A DNA stretch of 64,000 nt, taken from Chaetoceros tenuissimus. Taxonomy: Eukaryota > Bacillariophyta > Thalassiosirophyceae > Chaetocerotales > Chaetocerotaceae. Shown in pieces: positions 52,686 to 62,886 of the stretch. The translations under genes and the position numbers were made by a program. Under the pieces are notes generated by a model. That model was not told the DNA's origin and made no database searches. It worked only from the letters and a program-made list of their open reading frames with translations. Positions within the stretch are counted from its first letter, which is position 1. Every line of letters starts with the position of its first letter. The stretch covers positions 372,001-436,000 of the forward strand of contig BLLK01000038.1 in the NCBI GenBank assembly GCA_021927905.1. Direction: 5' to 3'.

Positions 52686-52904
52686 TTATGAGCTCTGGAA
52701 GAAGGACGAAGATCCAGAACTGTGATGCGTTTGGAAATAGGGGTTCGGGTTCTTGTTGACACGACAGTTATGACGGTTATCAAGGAAAACCATGTTGGTT
52801 GGGTAGATAGCTTCAAGATATTTGTTAACGGCGTTCTGATTCAATAACTGCTTCTTCTTCCGACCTTCTTCATCTCTGTTCTCTACGTACTGAAGAATCA
52901 TCAA
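52686..52904 (-). CDS. Short open frame, possible small protein
   Basis: 72 codons (MMILQYVENRDEEGRKKKQ ... SSGSSSFFQSS) between the IF1-like gene and the Grx-DEP gene. There is no recognised domain. It stops 52 bp upstream of the IF1-like ATG, where that gene's promoter or 5'UTR should be, so it may be an uncoded frame or an upstream exon. Confidence 0.25.
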   Translation of the reverse strand: MMILQYVENRDEEGRKKKQLLNQNAVNKYLEAIYPTNMVFLDNRHNCRVNKNPNPYFQTHHSSGSSSFFQSS

Positions 52905-52974
52905 TTGAAATTACCAAATAATACGCCACATTAACACTACATAAAGAAAATAATTCAAATCACACTGCGAAAGG

Positions 52975-54516
52975 ATGGGACGAGTAACAGTATTTGCAAT
53001 AGATGGCTGCCCTCATTGCATTCGGGCAAAAGAAAACTTGAAGCAGAGAAACATAGCATACACGGAAATCAATCTGACTGCACATCCAGAGAAAAGATCG
53101 GATATGCTATCATTATCTGATTCCCTCACTGTTCCTCGGATATTTTTCAACAATGAGCATATAGGAGGTGCAAAGGAAACGATTGAATTATTGGAAAAGC
53201 TAGACCAACAAGGTTCGGCGAAGGAAACAATTGAGAAGAAATATATACTTGGAGAAGAAACTTTAGATCCACGCTTAGAACCTTCGACGAAACCGGCATT
53301 TCAAGTGACACCGCCTTTACCACGCGACGAAGATGATATGATCAAGTTACCAAATGGAGATAAAATGACTGTTTTAGCTATGACACAAAAGTTAATGGAA
53401 AATTTACCAGTCTATGATTTGGGATATATGGGCAAGACATATAAAAATGCAACAAGAGGGAAGAATGTGGTGGATGCACTTGAATCTATATTTTCTTTGG
53501 ATCGAAAAGAAGCATTGGACTTTGGAAAGTATTTGCAAGAAAGGCATATTCTAGACCATGTTACTGGTGACCATGTATTGAGCGATGATAAGAACTTTTA
53601 CTTTCGTTTGCAGACATATCAACAATTGGATGTTCTGAATTCTTTCAGGGTGTGGACAGACAGAGTGGATCCAGATTACATGGGAACTGTTGCACGTTTT
53701 AGCAAGAGCATGAGTAGAATTCACAGTCGGTGCACTGTTGAAGGTGGTGATATTGATCTTACAGCTGCCACAAAGGATAAAGAGTATCCAAAATTTGAAG
53801 AAGAAATTTGTGAACTACAAGGTATCAAAATGGATGAAATGAGTAGGGATGCCAAAACAGCATTCCTTATCAATGTATACAATCTACTTATCAAATATGC
53901 CTTTATCAAAGTTGGTGTCCCTTCATCTGATTTGAAACGAGCTGCATTCTTTACTCAAGTCAAGTGTGACATTGGAGGAGAAAAATATTCCTTTAATGAT
54001 ATTGAAAATGGTATTCTTCGTGGTAATGCGAAAGCTCCTTACAATTTGAAAACACAATTTAAAAGTAGCGGAGATCCTAGAACAAGACATTCGCTCGACA
54101 AAGTAGATCATAGAATTCATTTTGCTTTGAATTGTGGAGCTAGAAGCTGCCCACCTGTGAAGAAGTTTAGTGTTGCTGATCTAGACGAAGAGCTTCGAAT
54201 TGTAGCAATGGCATTTTGCGAACAAGACGAGAACTGCGGGGTATATCCTGATAAGAACGAAATACGTTTAAGCACCATTTTCAAGTGGTACAGAGTTGAC
54301 TTTGCAGATAGCACGAAGAATCTTCCAAAGGCCTTGGTGAAGTACCTTCGTAAAGACAAAAAGGCAGCATTGCAAAAGATGCTAGATGGAAAGAAATCAA
54401 TTTCCGTGAAATTCAATACCTATGATTGGAGTAGCAATGTTACCAATGTTCGAGAGTTTGAAACATCCAACTTAAAGTCAGATGTTACCCCTTTATCATC
54501 AATATTTGGACTGTAA
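52975..54516 (+). CDS. Glutaredoxin-DEP-DUF547 protein
   Basis: 513 residues, no intron. Residues 1-75 are a glutaredoxin with the active-site motif C-P-H-C (12-15), 'TVPRIFFNNEHIGG' and the G-G turn. A DEP domain spans about 125-215 ('GKNVVDALESIFSLDRKEALDFGKYLQERHILDHV'). DUF547 is at about 285-425 ('TAFLINVYNLLIKYAF', 'DHRIHFALNCGARSCPPVKKF'). The same domain order is known from land plants, so this is an old architecture. Grx-type thiol-disulphide exchange coupled to a membrane- or GTPase-linked DEP module is implied. No targeting peptide is seen, so it is likely cytosolic. Confidence 0.92.
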   Translation: MGRVTVFAIDGCPHCIRAKENLKQRNIAYTEINLTAHPEKRSDMLSLSDSLTVPRIFFNNEHIGGAKETIELLEKLDQQGSAKETIEKKYILGEETLDPRLEPSTKPAFQVTPPLPRDEDDMIKLPNGDKMTVLAMTQKLMENLPVYDLGYMGKTYKNATRGKNVVDALESIFSLDRKEALDFGKYLQERHILDHVTGDHVLSDDKNFYFRLQTYQQLDVLNSFRVWTDRVDPDYMGTVARFSKSMSRIHSRCTVEGGDIDLTAATKDKEYPKFEEEICELQGIKMDEMSRDAKTAFLINVYNLLIKYAFIKVGVPSSDLKRAAFFTQVKCDIGGEKYSFNDIENGILRGNAKAPYNLKTQFKSSGDPRTRHSLDKVDHRIHFALNCGARSCPPVKKFSVADLDEELRIVAMAFCEQDENCGVYPDKNEIRLSTIFKWYRVDFADSTKNLPKALVKYLRKDKKAALQKMLDGKKSISVKFNTYDWSSNVTNVREFETSNLKSDVTPLSSIFGL

Positions 54517-54828
54517 AAACTTATGACTTGTTCTATGAACTATGATCTTGCATTTAATCAACAGTGTACTATTCAAATAATGTTAAATTTAATATTAATA
54601 TAATATGTTCTAAGCAATGACGGATAATAACAATGATGAAAACCATAGACTATGGCATGGATAGTAGATGACGGCTACCTACAATAATAATGAAGACTTC
54701 TCTCCTTCTTTCGGAACCCGGAAATTAGGACAACGCTGTGAACATGAAATGAATTCCATCTTCCATCATTCCATCATCACTATTAATATATGAAATTACT
54801 ATTAAGTAACTCAAAATAGTTGGAAAGT
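54517..54828. promoter_or_regulatory. Intergenic region upstream of the ShKT-P4H gene
   Basis: 312 bp, AT-rich, tandem plus-strand genes on both sides. No gene seen. Confidence 0.35.
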
Positions 54829-56432
54829 ATGAAGATCATAAGGAATACACCTTGCATTATTTTCTTTATCGTCTGCTTGGTCCTAGAAGTATCTGGCGAA
54901 TCTGAATTTTGCGAGTACGATGTATGCACGAGAATATCTAATGATCCAATTCCCGATCCTTGCAAAGATGCCAATGATTCCTGCCCTGGTTGGGCTGAAG
55001 AAGGTGAATGCAAAGCAAATCCTGGTTACATGCTAAACCATTGTGCTAGAAGCTGTGGCGTTTGTAAAGATGTAGAGGGAAAAAGTCATAGTACAGCACC
55101 GACAGATGTGTGTCAAGACGTTGAGACCCCTGCGGAATGTGAGAGGCTTGCTGCGTTAGGTGAATGTGCTTTAGAGCAGGATTTCATGAAGGATAATTGT
55201 AAAGCGACATGCTTATTTTGTATAGACGAAGAAGATTTGATGAGTAGAGGTTATTCTCAGGATGAAATGTAAGTACCTATTGTCGAAAGAAGATTGAAAT
55301 GAGTATAAATCGTATTCTCATACCAAATGAATGTCATTGTGTTCAATGCTTCAGAATGAAAAGGAAGAGGGTTCAAGAGTTAAATATGAATATCCAACAA
55401 GAAAATCCAGGAAGAGATGAGATTGAAAAATACCATACAATTGGACAAATTCGAGCAATGGAAAAATATGCCAAGACTACGTGTACATCAGACAATTTTG
55501 ATCCAGAAGCTAGGGCATTGTGCAAAAATTCATTACCACAATGTGCATACTATGCATCAAAGGGTCTATGCAAATCAAAAGTAATTTTCATGATGGATAA
55601 TTGTGCATTAGCATGTAGAATGTGTGAAGCTTTACCTACGTTTCAGAAGTGCATTGGAAAAAGGCATCCACATGACTCTATACTATCGGAGAGATTCATG
55701 AAGACCGTCACTGATGAGGATGATGAAGAGGAATACGAAGAGTTTTCTCTCGATACTTACTTCGAAAATCTTCAAAAGAAAGATTTGAAACTTCAAATCC
55801 TCACAGAAGCAAACGATGATGAGCCTTACATTGTACAAGTTGATGATGTATTTACTGAAGAGGAAATTGATGAAATGTTGAATTTGGTCAAAAATACTGA
55901 AATGAAGAATTCTGAAGTTCCAGCTATGGACAATTTCCATGGTTCTCACGAATATGTCTCGCCTCATCGCATTTCTCAGACAGCTGTCTGTTCCAATAGT
56001 ACAGAAGCTGGTTGCAGCGACATTATTATGGAAATATCATCGATGATTACTAAAGTTCTAGACCTTCCGTTTGACAACATGGAATTCCCACAGATTGATA
56101 GATACTTGAAAGGAGGTTACTATACTGCTCACCACGACTATAGAATTCATGATGAGTACAAACCTGCAGGTCCACGAGTCTTGAGTATCTATCTCGTTAT
56201 AGCTGAAGCTGAAGAAGGAGGCATGATCGGTTTCCCAGCATTGGACTTCATGATGATCAAACCAAAGAAGGGATCTATTCTCATCTTTCAAAACACAGAC
56301 GAAAGTTTCGAACAATCGGATGATCGCATGATGAAGGAGATCCTTACAGTGAAAGAGGGCACACTGACATTGATGCATACACATTTGCACCTGTACAACT
56401 ATGTCAAAGCCGTGGAAAATGGCTGTGCTTAG
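54829..56432 (+). CDS. Secreted triple-ShKT, prolyl-4-hydroxylase-like protein (likely catalytically altered)
   Basis: Two exons, 54829-55268 and 55355-56432 (86-bp intron, phase 2); 505 residues. It starts with a signal peptide (MKIIRNTPCIIFFIVCLVLE). Three ShKT-type six-Cys domains lie at about 44-80, 95-131 and 205-237. From about 300 comes a 2-oxoglutarate/Fe(II) prolyl-4-hydroxylase domain. Its first metal-ligand motif H-x-D is present (YYTAHHDY, about 404-409). By alignment, the distal metal-binding His of the usual 'HxxxPV..G.K' region is replaced by Lys ('MKEILTV', about 473), and the 2-oxoglutarate-binding Lys by Leu ('GTLT', about 482). It ends 'NGCA'. Secreted ShKT-P4H proteins are common in algae; this one may be a pseudoenzyme. 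Location: ER or secretory pathway. Confidence 0.85.
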
Positions 56433-56584
56433 GTTCTTCACAACTTTAACATAAGGTGGGTATTTTACACCAGGCACTGCCACTCTTTTTTAAAGTTTTC
56501 TATAGCCATAAATTAAAAATGTACTACACATATCAATACTAGCCAATGACTTTGATTTATTTATTTTAATACATCCCACTACCT

Positions 56585-57272
56585 TTAGTAGAAGAAGCCA
56601 AGAATCTTTCCTCCGGTCTTCTTTCTACGAGCCTCTTCGTGAGTCATAATTCCGTAGGTGGTAGAAAGAAGGATCTGTCCGAATTGACGGGAAGGCAATA
56701 GGTTGACAACCCACTTTTCAATTTCACCTACTTCTACGTCGAAACGTGGTGAGATGACTCCACACTTATTTACGCGTCCAATAAGCTCAACAACGATCTT
56801 GTTGGAACGGTGGTCGTCAATAATTTCAAATTCTCCAATGTAGCCTTTAGAAAAAACAATTAAATGTTAGTAAAGGTAAAATATTGCAAGTCAAAAGGCG
56901 ATCTTCCTCTACTAAAGACGAGGAGCCGTGAGTGTGTGGAGATTTGCTAGGTCTACTGTCGGACATGAGACCATGATGGTCAAATCACTCCGCACCGGGT
57001 AATCGCAGCTCTGCATTCACCGTAGTAAAAGTGGCGCTTGCGATGCGTTAAGGATTATGCCCTTTGCCTATTCAAACTTGATCCTACACTCTTGACTCTC
57101 TCGTACAGGAAGTCTTAAAACTTTCTCATTGAAACGTACCATGTACTTGCATTGCCTGCAAGAACTTGACGATAACCTTTGAAGAAGGGCGGATTACAAC
57201 CTGACGCTTACCGCGCTTCTCAGCGTTGTAGATTGTTTTAAGAGCATCGGCTAATACTGACATGCGAACCAT
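56585..57272 (-). CDS. RPS15A: Cytosolic ribosomal protein uS8 (RPS15a)
   Basis: Two coding exons: 57272-57140 and 56844-56585, split by a 295-bp intron after codon 44 ('QVHG'); 130 residues, the usual length. It starts [20 protein letters not shown] and contains the universal 'VISPRFDV', 'LLPSRQFG' and the C-terminal 'GGKILGFFY'. The protein binds the central domain of 18S rRNA in the 40S subunit. The ATG directly follows a 'tttctttatcatag' acceptor, so the 5'UTR is probably spliced, with the donor at about 57778 (AGAG|GTAAGA). Divergent from eL33. Confidence 0.96.
56934..56995 (-). ncRNA. Candidate structured RNA (H/ACA-like hairpin) in uS8 intron
   Basis: On the minus strand, GTGCGGAG-TG-ATTTG pairs with CAAAT-CTCC-ACAC (about 12 base pairs, one mismatch, one 2-nt bulge). 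An inner stem GGTCT/AGACC encloses TGT-CCG-ACA. The lower stem is followed by 'ACACAC', like an ACA box after a 3' hairpin with a pocket between outer and inner stems. A weaker hairpin (ATCGCA/TGCGAT) lies 5' of it. No good H box was found. Ribosomal-protein introns often host snoRNAs, but this is only a structural suggestion. Confidence 0.3.
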
Positions 57273-58176
57273 CTATGATAAAGAAAGAATGATAGGTGAG
57301 TAAATGTTACATTGAAAATCGAGATGTACTTTCCTTGGGAAAGGGTTCGAGGCTATGGATGGTGCATGTTGGTCTATAACTGCTATGACTGATTCCACAG
57401 TCTCTTGCTATGTGAAGTGTTTCCTCCTTGTCTAATATTTCGATGCTGAGTCTAAGTATTCCATGATAACTCTTTCCATAAAACTTGTACTCCTGTCCAT
57501 CAAAAATCTGATCTACGTGCTTGAAGTACGGGCACTAACAAGCCATACATCTGCCTTCATTCCCAAAATTTCTCCATAGCTTTGTTTCCAATCGCTCCAA
57601 CTGCACCACCATCCCTCTTATTCATATTCATTCATGATAGCCATTGTAGTTGGCATTACACACCTTGACGTAGTAAGTTAATTATTATCACAAGAAAACA
57701 GGAGATGTGAGGTGATACAAGCAACACAAAGAGAGGTGACCCGATGGTAGGCGAGGCTAGAAAGAGGTGATTTTCTTACCTCTTACTTGTGGAGAGTTTC
57801 GCGCAATTTTTACCGGACGGACGGACAGACCGATTTTCCCTTTTTTCATGTGTTTCTGAACTTTGTATCTCTCTTGTATGCACTTGTTTTAGCAACGGTG
57901 AGTGCTACCCTTGTGAAGTGATTATCATCATACAACAATAAATACAACAATATTTCAATAAAAGTGTATGTCAGTTTGGTGTGGTTGTGTGTTGATTGGG
58001 AGGAAAACGAGGGAGGGGTCGAAATTTTGCATGACAAAAAATAGGCGAACCGTCTACTCGTTACTAGAAACTGAGGAGAGGCTATTTCCAGTAGAAAACA
58101 ACACAGACGATTTTCAGCAAGAAACAACAAAATCTAACTTTCTTTTCTTTTCAATATAGTCAAAATACAATAAAAA
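57273..58176. promoter_or_regulatory. Bidirectional promoter and 5'UTR introns of uS8 and eL33
   Basis: The region separates the two ribosomal protein starts. The minus-strand uS8 5'UTR intron probably spans about 57273-57778. The plus-strand eL33 5'UTR intron probably runs from a GTGAGT donor at about 57896 to 'tcaatatag' at about 58159. The shared core promoter is then about 57790-57890, and it includes 'cggacggacggacag', a CGGA tetranucleotide repeat. Confidence 0.55.
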
Positions 58177-58506
58177 ATGGCAAAGGACGGACAACCAGTA
58201 CGCCTCTACGTAAACGGAGCAATCCTCGGATACAAGAGAGGACTCCGCACCCAGAATAACTCCATTTCTTTGATCAAGATCAAGGGAGTTGACTCCAAGG
58301 CAGATACTGATTTCTACCTCGGAAAGAAGGTTGCTTTCATCACCAAGGCTTCCGAGAAGAACGGAACTAAGTACCGTGTCAACTGGGGAAAGGTATGCCG
58401 CGCACACGGATCAAACGGAGTAGTAAGATGCAGATTCTCTAGAGACCTCCCACCACAGTCTATCGGAGGAAGAGTAAGAGTTATGCTTTACCCATCCCGT
58501 GTTTAA
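58177..58506 (+). CDS. RPL35A: Cytosolic ribosomal protein eL33 (RPL35a)
   Basis: 109 residues, intronless coding region. It starts MAKDGQPVRLYVNGAILGYKR, has 'GKKVAF', 'VCRAHGSNGVVR' and ends 'VRVMLYPSRV', all standard for eL33 of the 60S subunit. Length matches. Codon use is biased to C- and G-ending codons, as expected for a highly expressed gene. Likely co-regulated with uS8 through the shared promoter. Confidence 0.96.
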   Translation: MAKDGQPVRLYVNGAILGYKRGLRTQNNSISLIKIKGVDSKADTDFYLGKKVAFITKASEKNGTKYRVNWGKVCRAHGSNGVVRCRFSRDLPPQSIGGRVRVMLYPSRV

Positions 58507-59024
58507 GTTATTTGTCGCTAGCTTAAGCATAGTAAAGAAAAAAATAAATGACCACATCTGAATTGTGAAAAGAAGAAATGAAAAACTGTGTGTAATTTGA
58601 TTGACAAGTGAGGATTACGAATGATTTTACTCTTTTCTGTGCAGAGATGATTGAAATGTCGACTTGTATTATACCAAAGAGAAGAATGGAGCATATGAAT
58701 GAAAAATATTCATGACAACATCAATTCATTCTTCTTATTCACTGACTGTAGTGACGATAGCATGTCAATGAAGCTGTGTCAGACACCATTTCCTTCAATC
58801 CTTCCTTTTACCTTGCTCTGATTTCTGGCCTATTGCTTCCTTAGCTCCCGATTTGATCATCTAGAGAGATAATATGTTCGAATGTAGCAATATCCCCCTT
58901 CTCCTCTTGGGATTTCCTTGAAATTCAAAAATTTTGACTTTGTTTTTATAAATTTTATTCAAAAATTGGAAACTGATCAAAGTTTGTTCAGTTCATAAGT
59001 ACACTCGTCATAATAGTACAAATT
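58507..59024. other. Intergenic, convergent 3' ends
   Basis: Between the eL33 stop (plus) and the ankyrin gene stop (minus). AT-rich, no frame worth calling. Confidence 0.45.
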
Positions 59025-60428
59025 TCAGCAAAACGCTGCTGTAGAAGTGATCCTTTGGAACACGGGAGGATGTGTCTTCCCTGTGCTGCTATTGCTTGAT
59101 ACTGTTGATATTTGGCTTTCCATTTCTTTATACGACTGTGTGCTTCGTTTCACCGGTCCTTGTTCAGGTGGAAACATTAGGTCTAGGCTTTGGGAAAAGT
59201 GCGAATCTTCTGTAAATTTACGAGGTGGTAAAAGATTTGAAGATGAATTTGCATATATCGAATGCGAAGGTAGTTCAACTGGCTGTTGTGGTGGTGTCAG
59301 GACTTGCGGAGGATATAATATAAATGGAATACCATTTGCAGAAGATGAATCGGGTGGCCCGTCCATTCTACGTACGTCTGCACCAAATTGCAATTGTTTC
59401 GATATTGCTTCTGACGCAGTAAACATTTTGCTTCTATGCTTTCCAGGTCGAACTGTGCCGTCTTCCATACTACTCAAACTGCTAGTTTCGCCTTCGTCGA
59501 TTTCTAGCGTGACACCTCGTGAGCAAGTTTCATCTGACATCCGCACTACCTTTTCCATGTCTGTCCGTGCTGGTGATATTTTTGCAGAATATTTGACAGG
59601 TGCTTGTCTACCCATCAATATAGCCTCTACTTCATCTCTTTTCGTAGGCGATAGTGAAATTCCCCGTAACAATGTCAATGGTGTTGAATTCTTCTTCGTC
59701 TTCATTTCTCCGCCTTCGGGGTAAGCTTTCATCAAGATTGAAATTACATTTGCGGAGGCACCCATAAAACAAGCTACATGAATCGGCAGCCATCCATTGA
59801 AGTCAGCTACACTGCATATTTCCCTCTTCCCATCAAAATTCTCCCCGCATGATTCTTCCGCAGCAATCATAAGTTCTTCGACAATTTCTTCTGTTGCTCC
59901 GTTACTAAGTGCGTAATGAAGCGGTACTCTACCAATCAAATCCCGTTCGATACTAGCTTGTGGATAATGTACAATTAATTCATGGATGCATTCAAAGGAT
60001 GCGTTGGAGTGACATGCTATATGAAGAGGTACCCTTCCATATCCCGTTTCTTTGGAACGCAATGCCATAGGGAAGGCTTGAATTATATGCTTCACAGCTT
60101 GAGCCGTCGGATGAAAAATGCAGGCTTGATGCAATGGTAAAATTTTTGAAGATCTATGCGCATCAAAAAATCCTACTGCATTATGCCATTTCTCTGCTTT
60201 ATAAGGTTTGCTTTCGCATATAGATACAACCAATTCCCAATTTTCAGCAGAAATTGCTCGGTAGAGCGCGTTTGTGCCTCTGGACCCCTTTTTGAAGCCT
60301 AGTCTTCTCTTAATTGGATTGATGAGTGTGGACAAAGTGGATCCTTTAGATCTAGATCGGGCAGTCATATTCATTATATGAGTCTGTGTATTACCCCTTC
60401 GTTTCTTCGTATGAGAATTTAAGTTCAT
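59025..60428 (-). CDS. Ankyrin-repeat protein with basic head
   Basis: 467 residues from ATG 60428 (MNLNSHTKKRRGNTQTH). The open frame extends about 18 codons further only via a TTG. A basic Ser/Arg head leads into ankyrin repeats (about 50-270) of the diatom type, such as 'ILPLHQACIFHPTAQAVKHIIQAFP', 'GRVPLHIACHSNASFECIHELIVHYPQAS', 'GRVPLHYALSNGATEEIV' and 'GWLPIHVACFMGASANVISILMKAYPE'. The C-terminal third is Ser/Pro-rich and disordered. The repeat style matches the ankyrin genes at 44.3 and 47.5 kb. Binding partner unknown. Confidence 0.85.
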   Translation of the reverse strand: MNLNSHTKKRRGNTQTHIMNMTARSRSKGSTLSTLINPIKRRLGFKKGSRGTNALYRAISAENWELVVSICESKPYKAEKWHNAVGFFDAHRSSKILPLHQACIFHPTAQAVKHIIQAFPMALRSKETGYGRVPLHIACHSNASFECIHELIVHYPQASIERDLIGRVPLHYALSNGATEEIVEELMIAAEESCGENFDGKREICSVADFNGWLPIHVACFMGASANVISILMKAYPEGGEMKTKKNSTPLTLLRGISLSPTKRDEVEAILMGRQAPVKYSAKISPARTDMEKVVRMSDETCSRGVTLEIDEGETSSLSSMEDGTVRPGKHRSKMFTASEAISKQLQFGADVRRMDGPPDSSSANGIPFILYPPQVLTPPQQPVELPSHSIYANSSSNLLPPRKFTEDSHFSQSLDLMFPPEQGPVKRSTQSYKEMESQISTVSSNSSTGKTHPPVFQRITSTAAFC

Positions 60429-61214
60429 CTTTGAAAATTTGTATCGTATATGTTGTAATTTCCCCGATTTATGTCGTACCAATTTGCTCTCTGCAGATGG
60501 TTTCTGTACAACCCCTTCTAGCTACAGATATATGGACAAATGTTCACAATATTATATGTGGATGAAATATTGATGAATTGTATGAAGGCAATGTGTTTAC
60601 AACAAAACCAACGAGAAGGAAGCAGGATCAGAAGCAAGAAGAGTTGTTGTTCCTCTCCAAGGGAGGTTTACTACAATACCAAGTCACTACGAGCGCGGTC
60701 TTTGCTGCTATGTTGCTATGTTCATGCAGAACCCGGAAAACAATGAAGAGGGTACTAAAATTCCGATAAAATTAATGCAAAGCAAGACTGAAGTTTTAAA
60801 GACTTTGCCATTTTCAATGCTATTTTGATGTCACACTCGCACGACCGAGTATAAAAATGAATCTCGAGCATCTCCAATCAAAGTTCAAGTACTACGTATG
60901 CCTTTTTAAATGATTAAAATAATTATTTAATATTATTGAATCATTTCATGTAAGATTTTCATATTTTAGCAAACTTTCTTTAAGACGAACTGTTTTAAAA
61001 AAGTAGTAGCTTTCAGTTGGCTCAACAATAACATCGATCTATTGTAACTAGGGAAAGAAAATGGTTCTGAATTTTCAAATATACATCAAGCACAACAATC
61101 ATTTATGTTCCTAATTCTGTTGGAAGGTATATTCAGTGCTTCATAAAAACAAATAAAGATGAATCTTTTTGAGCTTTTTCCTGCTGAAAAGAATTAGTCT
61201 GAAAAATTATAAGC
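60429..61214. other. Intergenic region
   Basis: About 790 bp without a supported gene. AT-rich between about 60890 and 61050. It holds the promoter of the ankyrin gene (left) and the 3' flank of the PstS-like gene (right). Confidence 0.45.
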
Positions 61215-62886
61215 TTATTTTCTGAAAATGAATCTCTTGATGATAAATCCAACAATGACACATGCCCAGAGAGTAAAGGAAAGTGCTCCAAGAACAAGTG
61301 CTGCATCGACATCCCTCTCAACCTTGTCCATGGATTCAAAAACGTATACAAGTTCTTCCTCGTCATTTCCAAATACTGTTGAGATAACATTATTGAGATT
61401 GTCTACAGTTGCCTTCAATTGCTTTTCTGCTCCAGCAATATCTTCGATACTAACTCCAGCCAATGATCTACGCTTTCCAGAAATGACAAATTTTCCCATT
61501 CCCCTAATTGCTTCTGTAGTGTCTGCTGTCTCCTTGGTCCACATGTTCATCCCACCAAGCTGAAGACATTCAGCCTCAGGTTGCCCATGCGTACAACCAA
61601 AGTCCCAATCAATCATTTCAATTCCAGCCTTAGCTGTAGCAATTACGCTTGCTGGAGGAGCACTAAATCCAAGCTTTTCACAGTTGCCAAAGTAGTTTTC
61701 ATCGTAAAGTGATTCAAGGAATAGATTCAAAAGTCCACGTTCCATTACGTCAGATACAGTCAGTTTCAAATCTTTTCTAAGATATACATAACTCATAACA
61801 GTGATTGGCCAAGTATCCTCGCCGTCCTATTTGATCATAAGGTGAGATAAAAAAAGAAACAGAATACTCTATTTAATTTCAAGGAAAAACTCACCTTCAA
61901 CAAAAATTCTACTTCACTCCAATCATCATCTGCGGAGCTAGGTGGAGCTGCTGCGGAAGCAGCTGCTGCAATTCCTCCTCTTGCATGAGAGTCCTTACTG
62001 GTAATGTAGTTTCCTCGCTTATTCCTTACGTTCACTTCAGCAAGTTCTTCTGACCAACCATGTCCAGAATCCATGTATCCAATAGACCCAGGATTTTCAC
62101 GGATGCAGTTAGTCATTCCTCCAGATCCTTGGCATGGATTAGTGCTCACATGCCAGTCTGTGAGCTTACTTTGCACTCTGTCTTCTGGCCATTCACCTGG
62201 ACATGTTGCATGCAAGTACTGCAAAAATGAAATCGCGGAAGATGAGTGAATACTCTCCATATGAAAATATATTTACTAAAATAAAGACGTGATCTTACCT
62301 GTGTGATACCCTTGGTACTGGAGGAACCTTCTACACGGCGACCAACAAAGATCTCACCCTTGACCTGTCTCAAGGCAGCCTTCACTTTTTCATTCTGATT
62401 CTCCATAATCTCAGAATCATCCCAACGTCTGATCCTTCCGTCGAAGATACGTGCCAATTGACACCCATCAAGCTTGATTCCATCTTCCCCATCAGGAACT
62501 CCTGGGATGTTATGGAAGAAAGAAACACTACTCATTGCAAATGGCAAGTGAACAATGTTGTTTTGTGTAGTTGCAGCGTTGAATGCTTCCCAGTCTGACT
62601 TCTTGATTGGAATATCTCCAGCTCCGAAATCGTTATAAGTAATTGCTGAGATGTTTCCAGTTTCCTTGTCCTTACCAAGGAATTCAGCCTGACCAGTGGA
62701 AGATCCAACAGCACGATAGGTCAATCTTGTCATAATCTGAGATCTTTCCTCAAAAAGAGACATGATATGCCAAATGCATTTTGAGGGATTGGTTGTTCCG
62801 GACCCATGAACGGTGACTACCTCTCCATCAGCCTTGACGGAGGATAGTGAAGCGATAAGTACTGCAGCAATGCTTGTGATCTTCAT
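61215..62886 (-). CDS. PstS-like periplasmic-type phosphate-binding protein, membrane-anchored
   Basis: Three exons on the minus strand: 62886-62299, 62218-61895 and 61826-61215 (introns 80 and 68 bp, both phase 0); 507 residues. The ATG at 62886 is chosen over an in-frame ATG at 62961 because it directly starts a signal peptide (MKITSIAAVLIASLSSVKA). The PstS fold is supported by 'GSGTTNPSK', 'AVGSSTGQAEFLG', 'FGAGDIPI', 'CQLARIFDGRIRRWDD' and 'GRRVEGSSSTKGITQYL', the loops that bind phosphate in bacterial PstS. Residues about 480-502 form one transmembrane helix (ALVLGALSFTLWACVIVGFII) ending in a basic tail, so the binding domain would face outside the cell. No Pst permease genes are nearby. 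In diatoms such proteins are thought to help phosphate acquisition; that is family-level inference. Confidence 0.88.

Noticed and set aside
57340-57365. 'GGTTCGAGGCT' resembling a tRNA B box
   Set aside because: No matching A box or cloverleaf upstream; it lies in the uS8 5'UTR intron.
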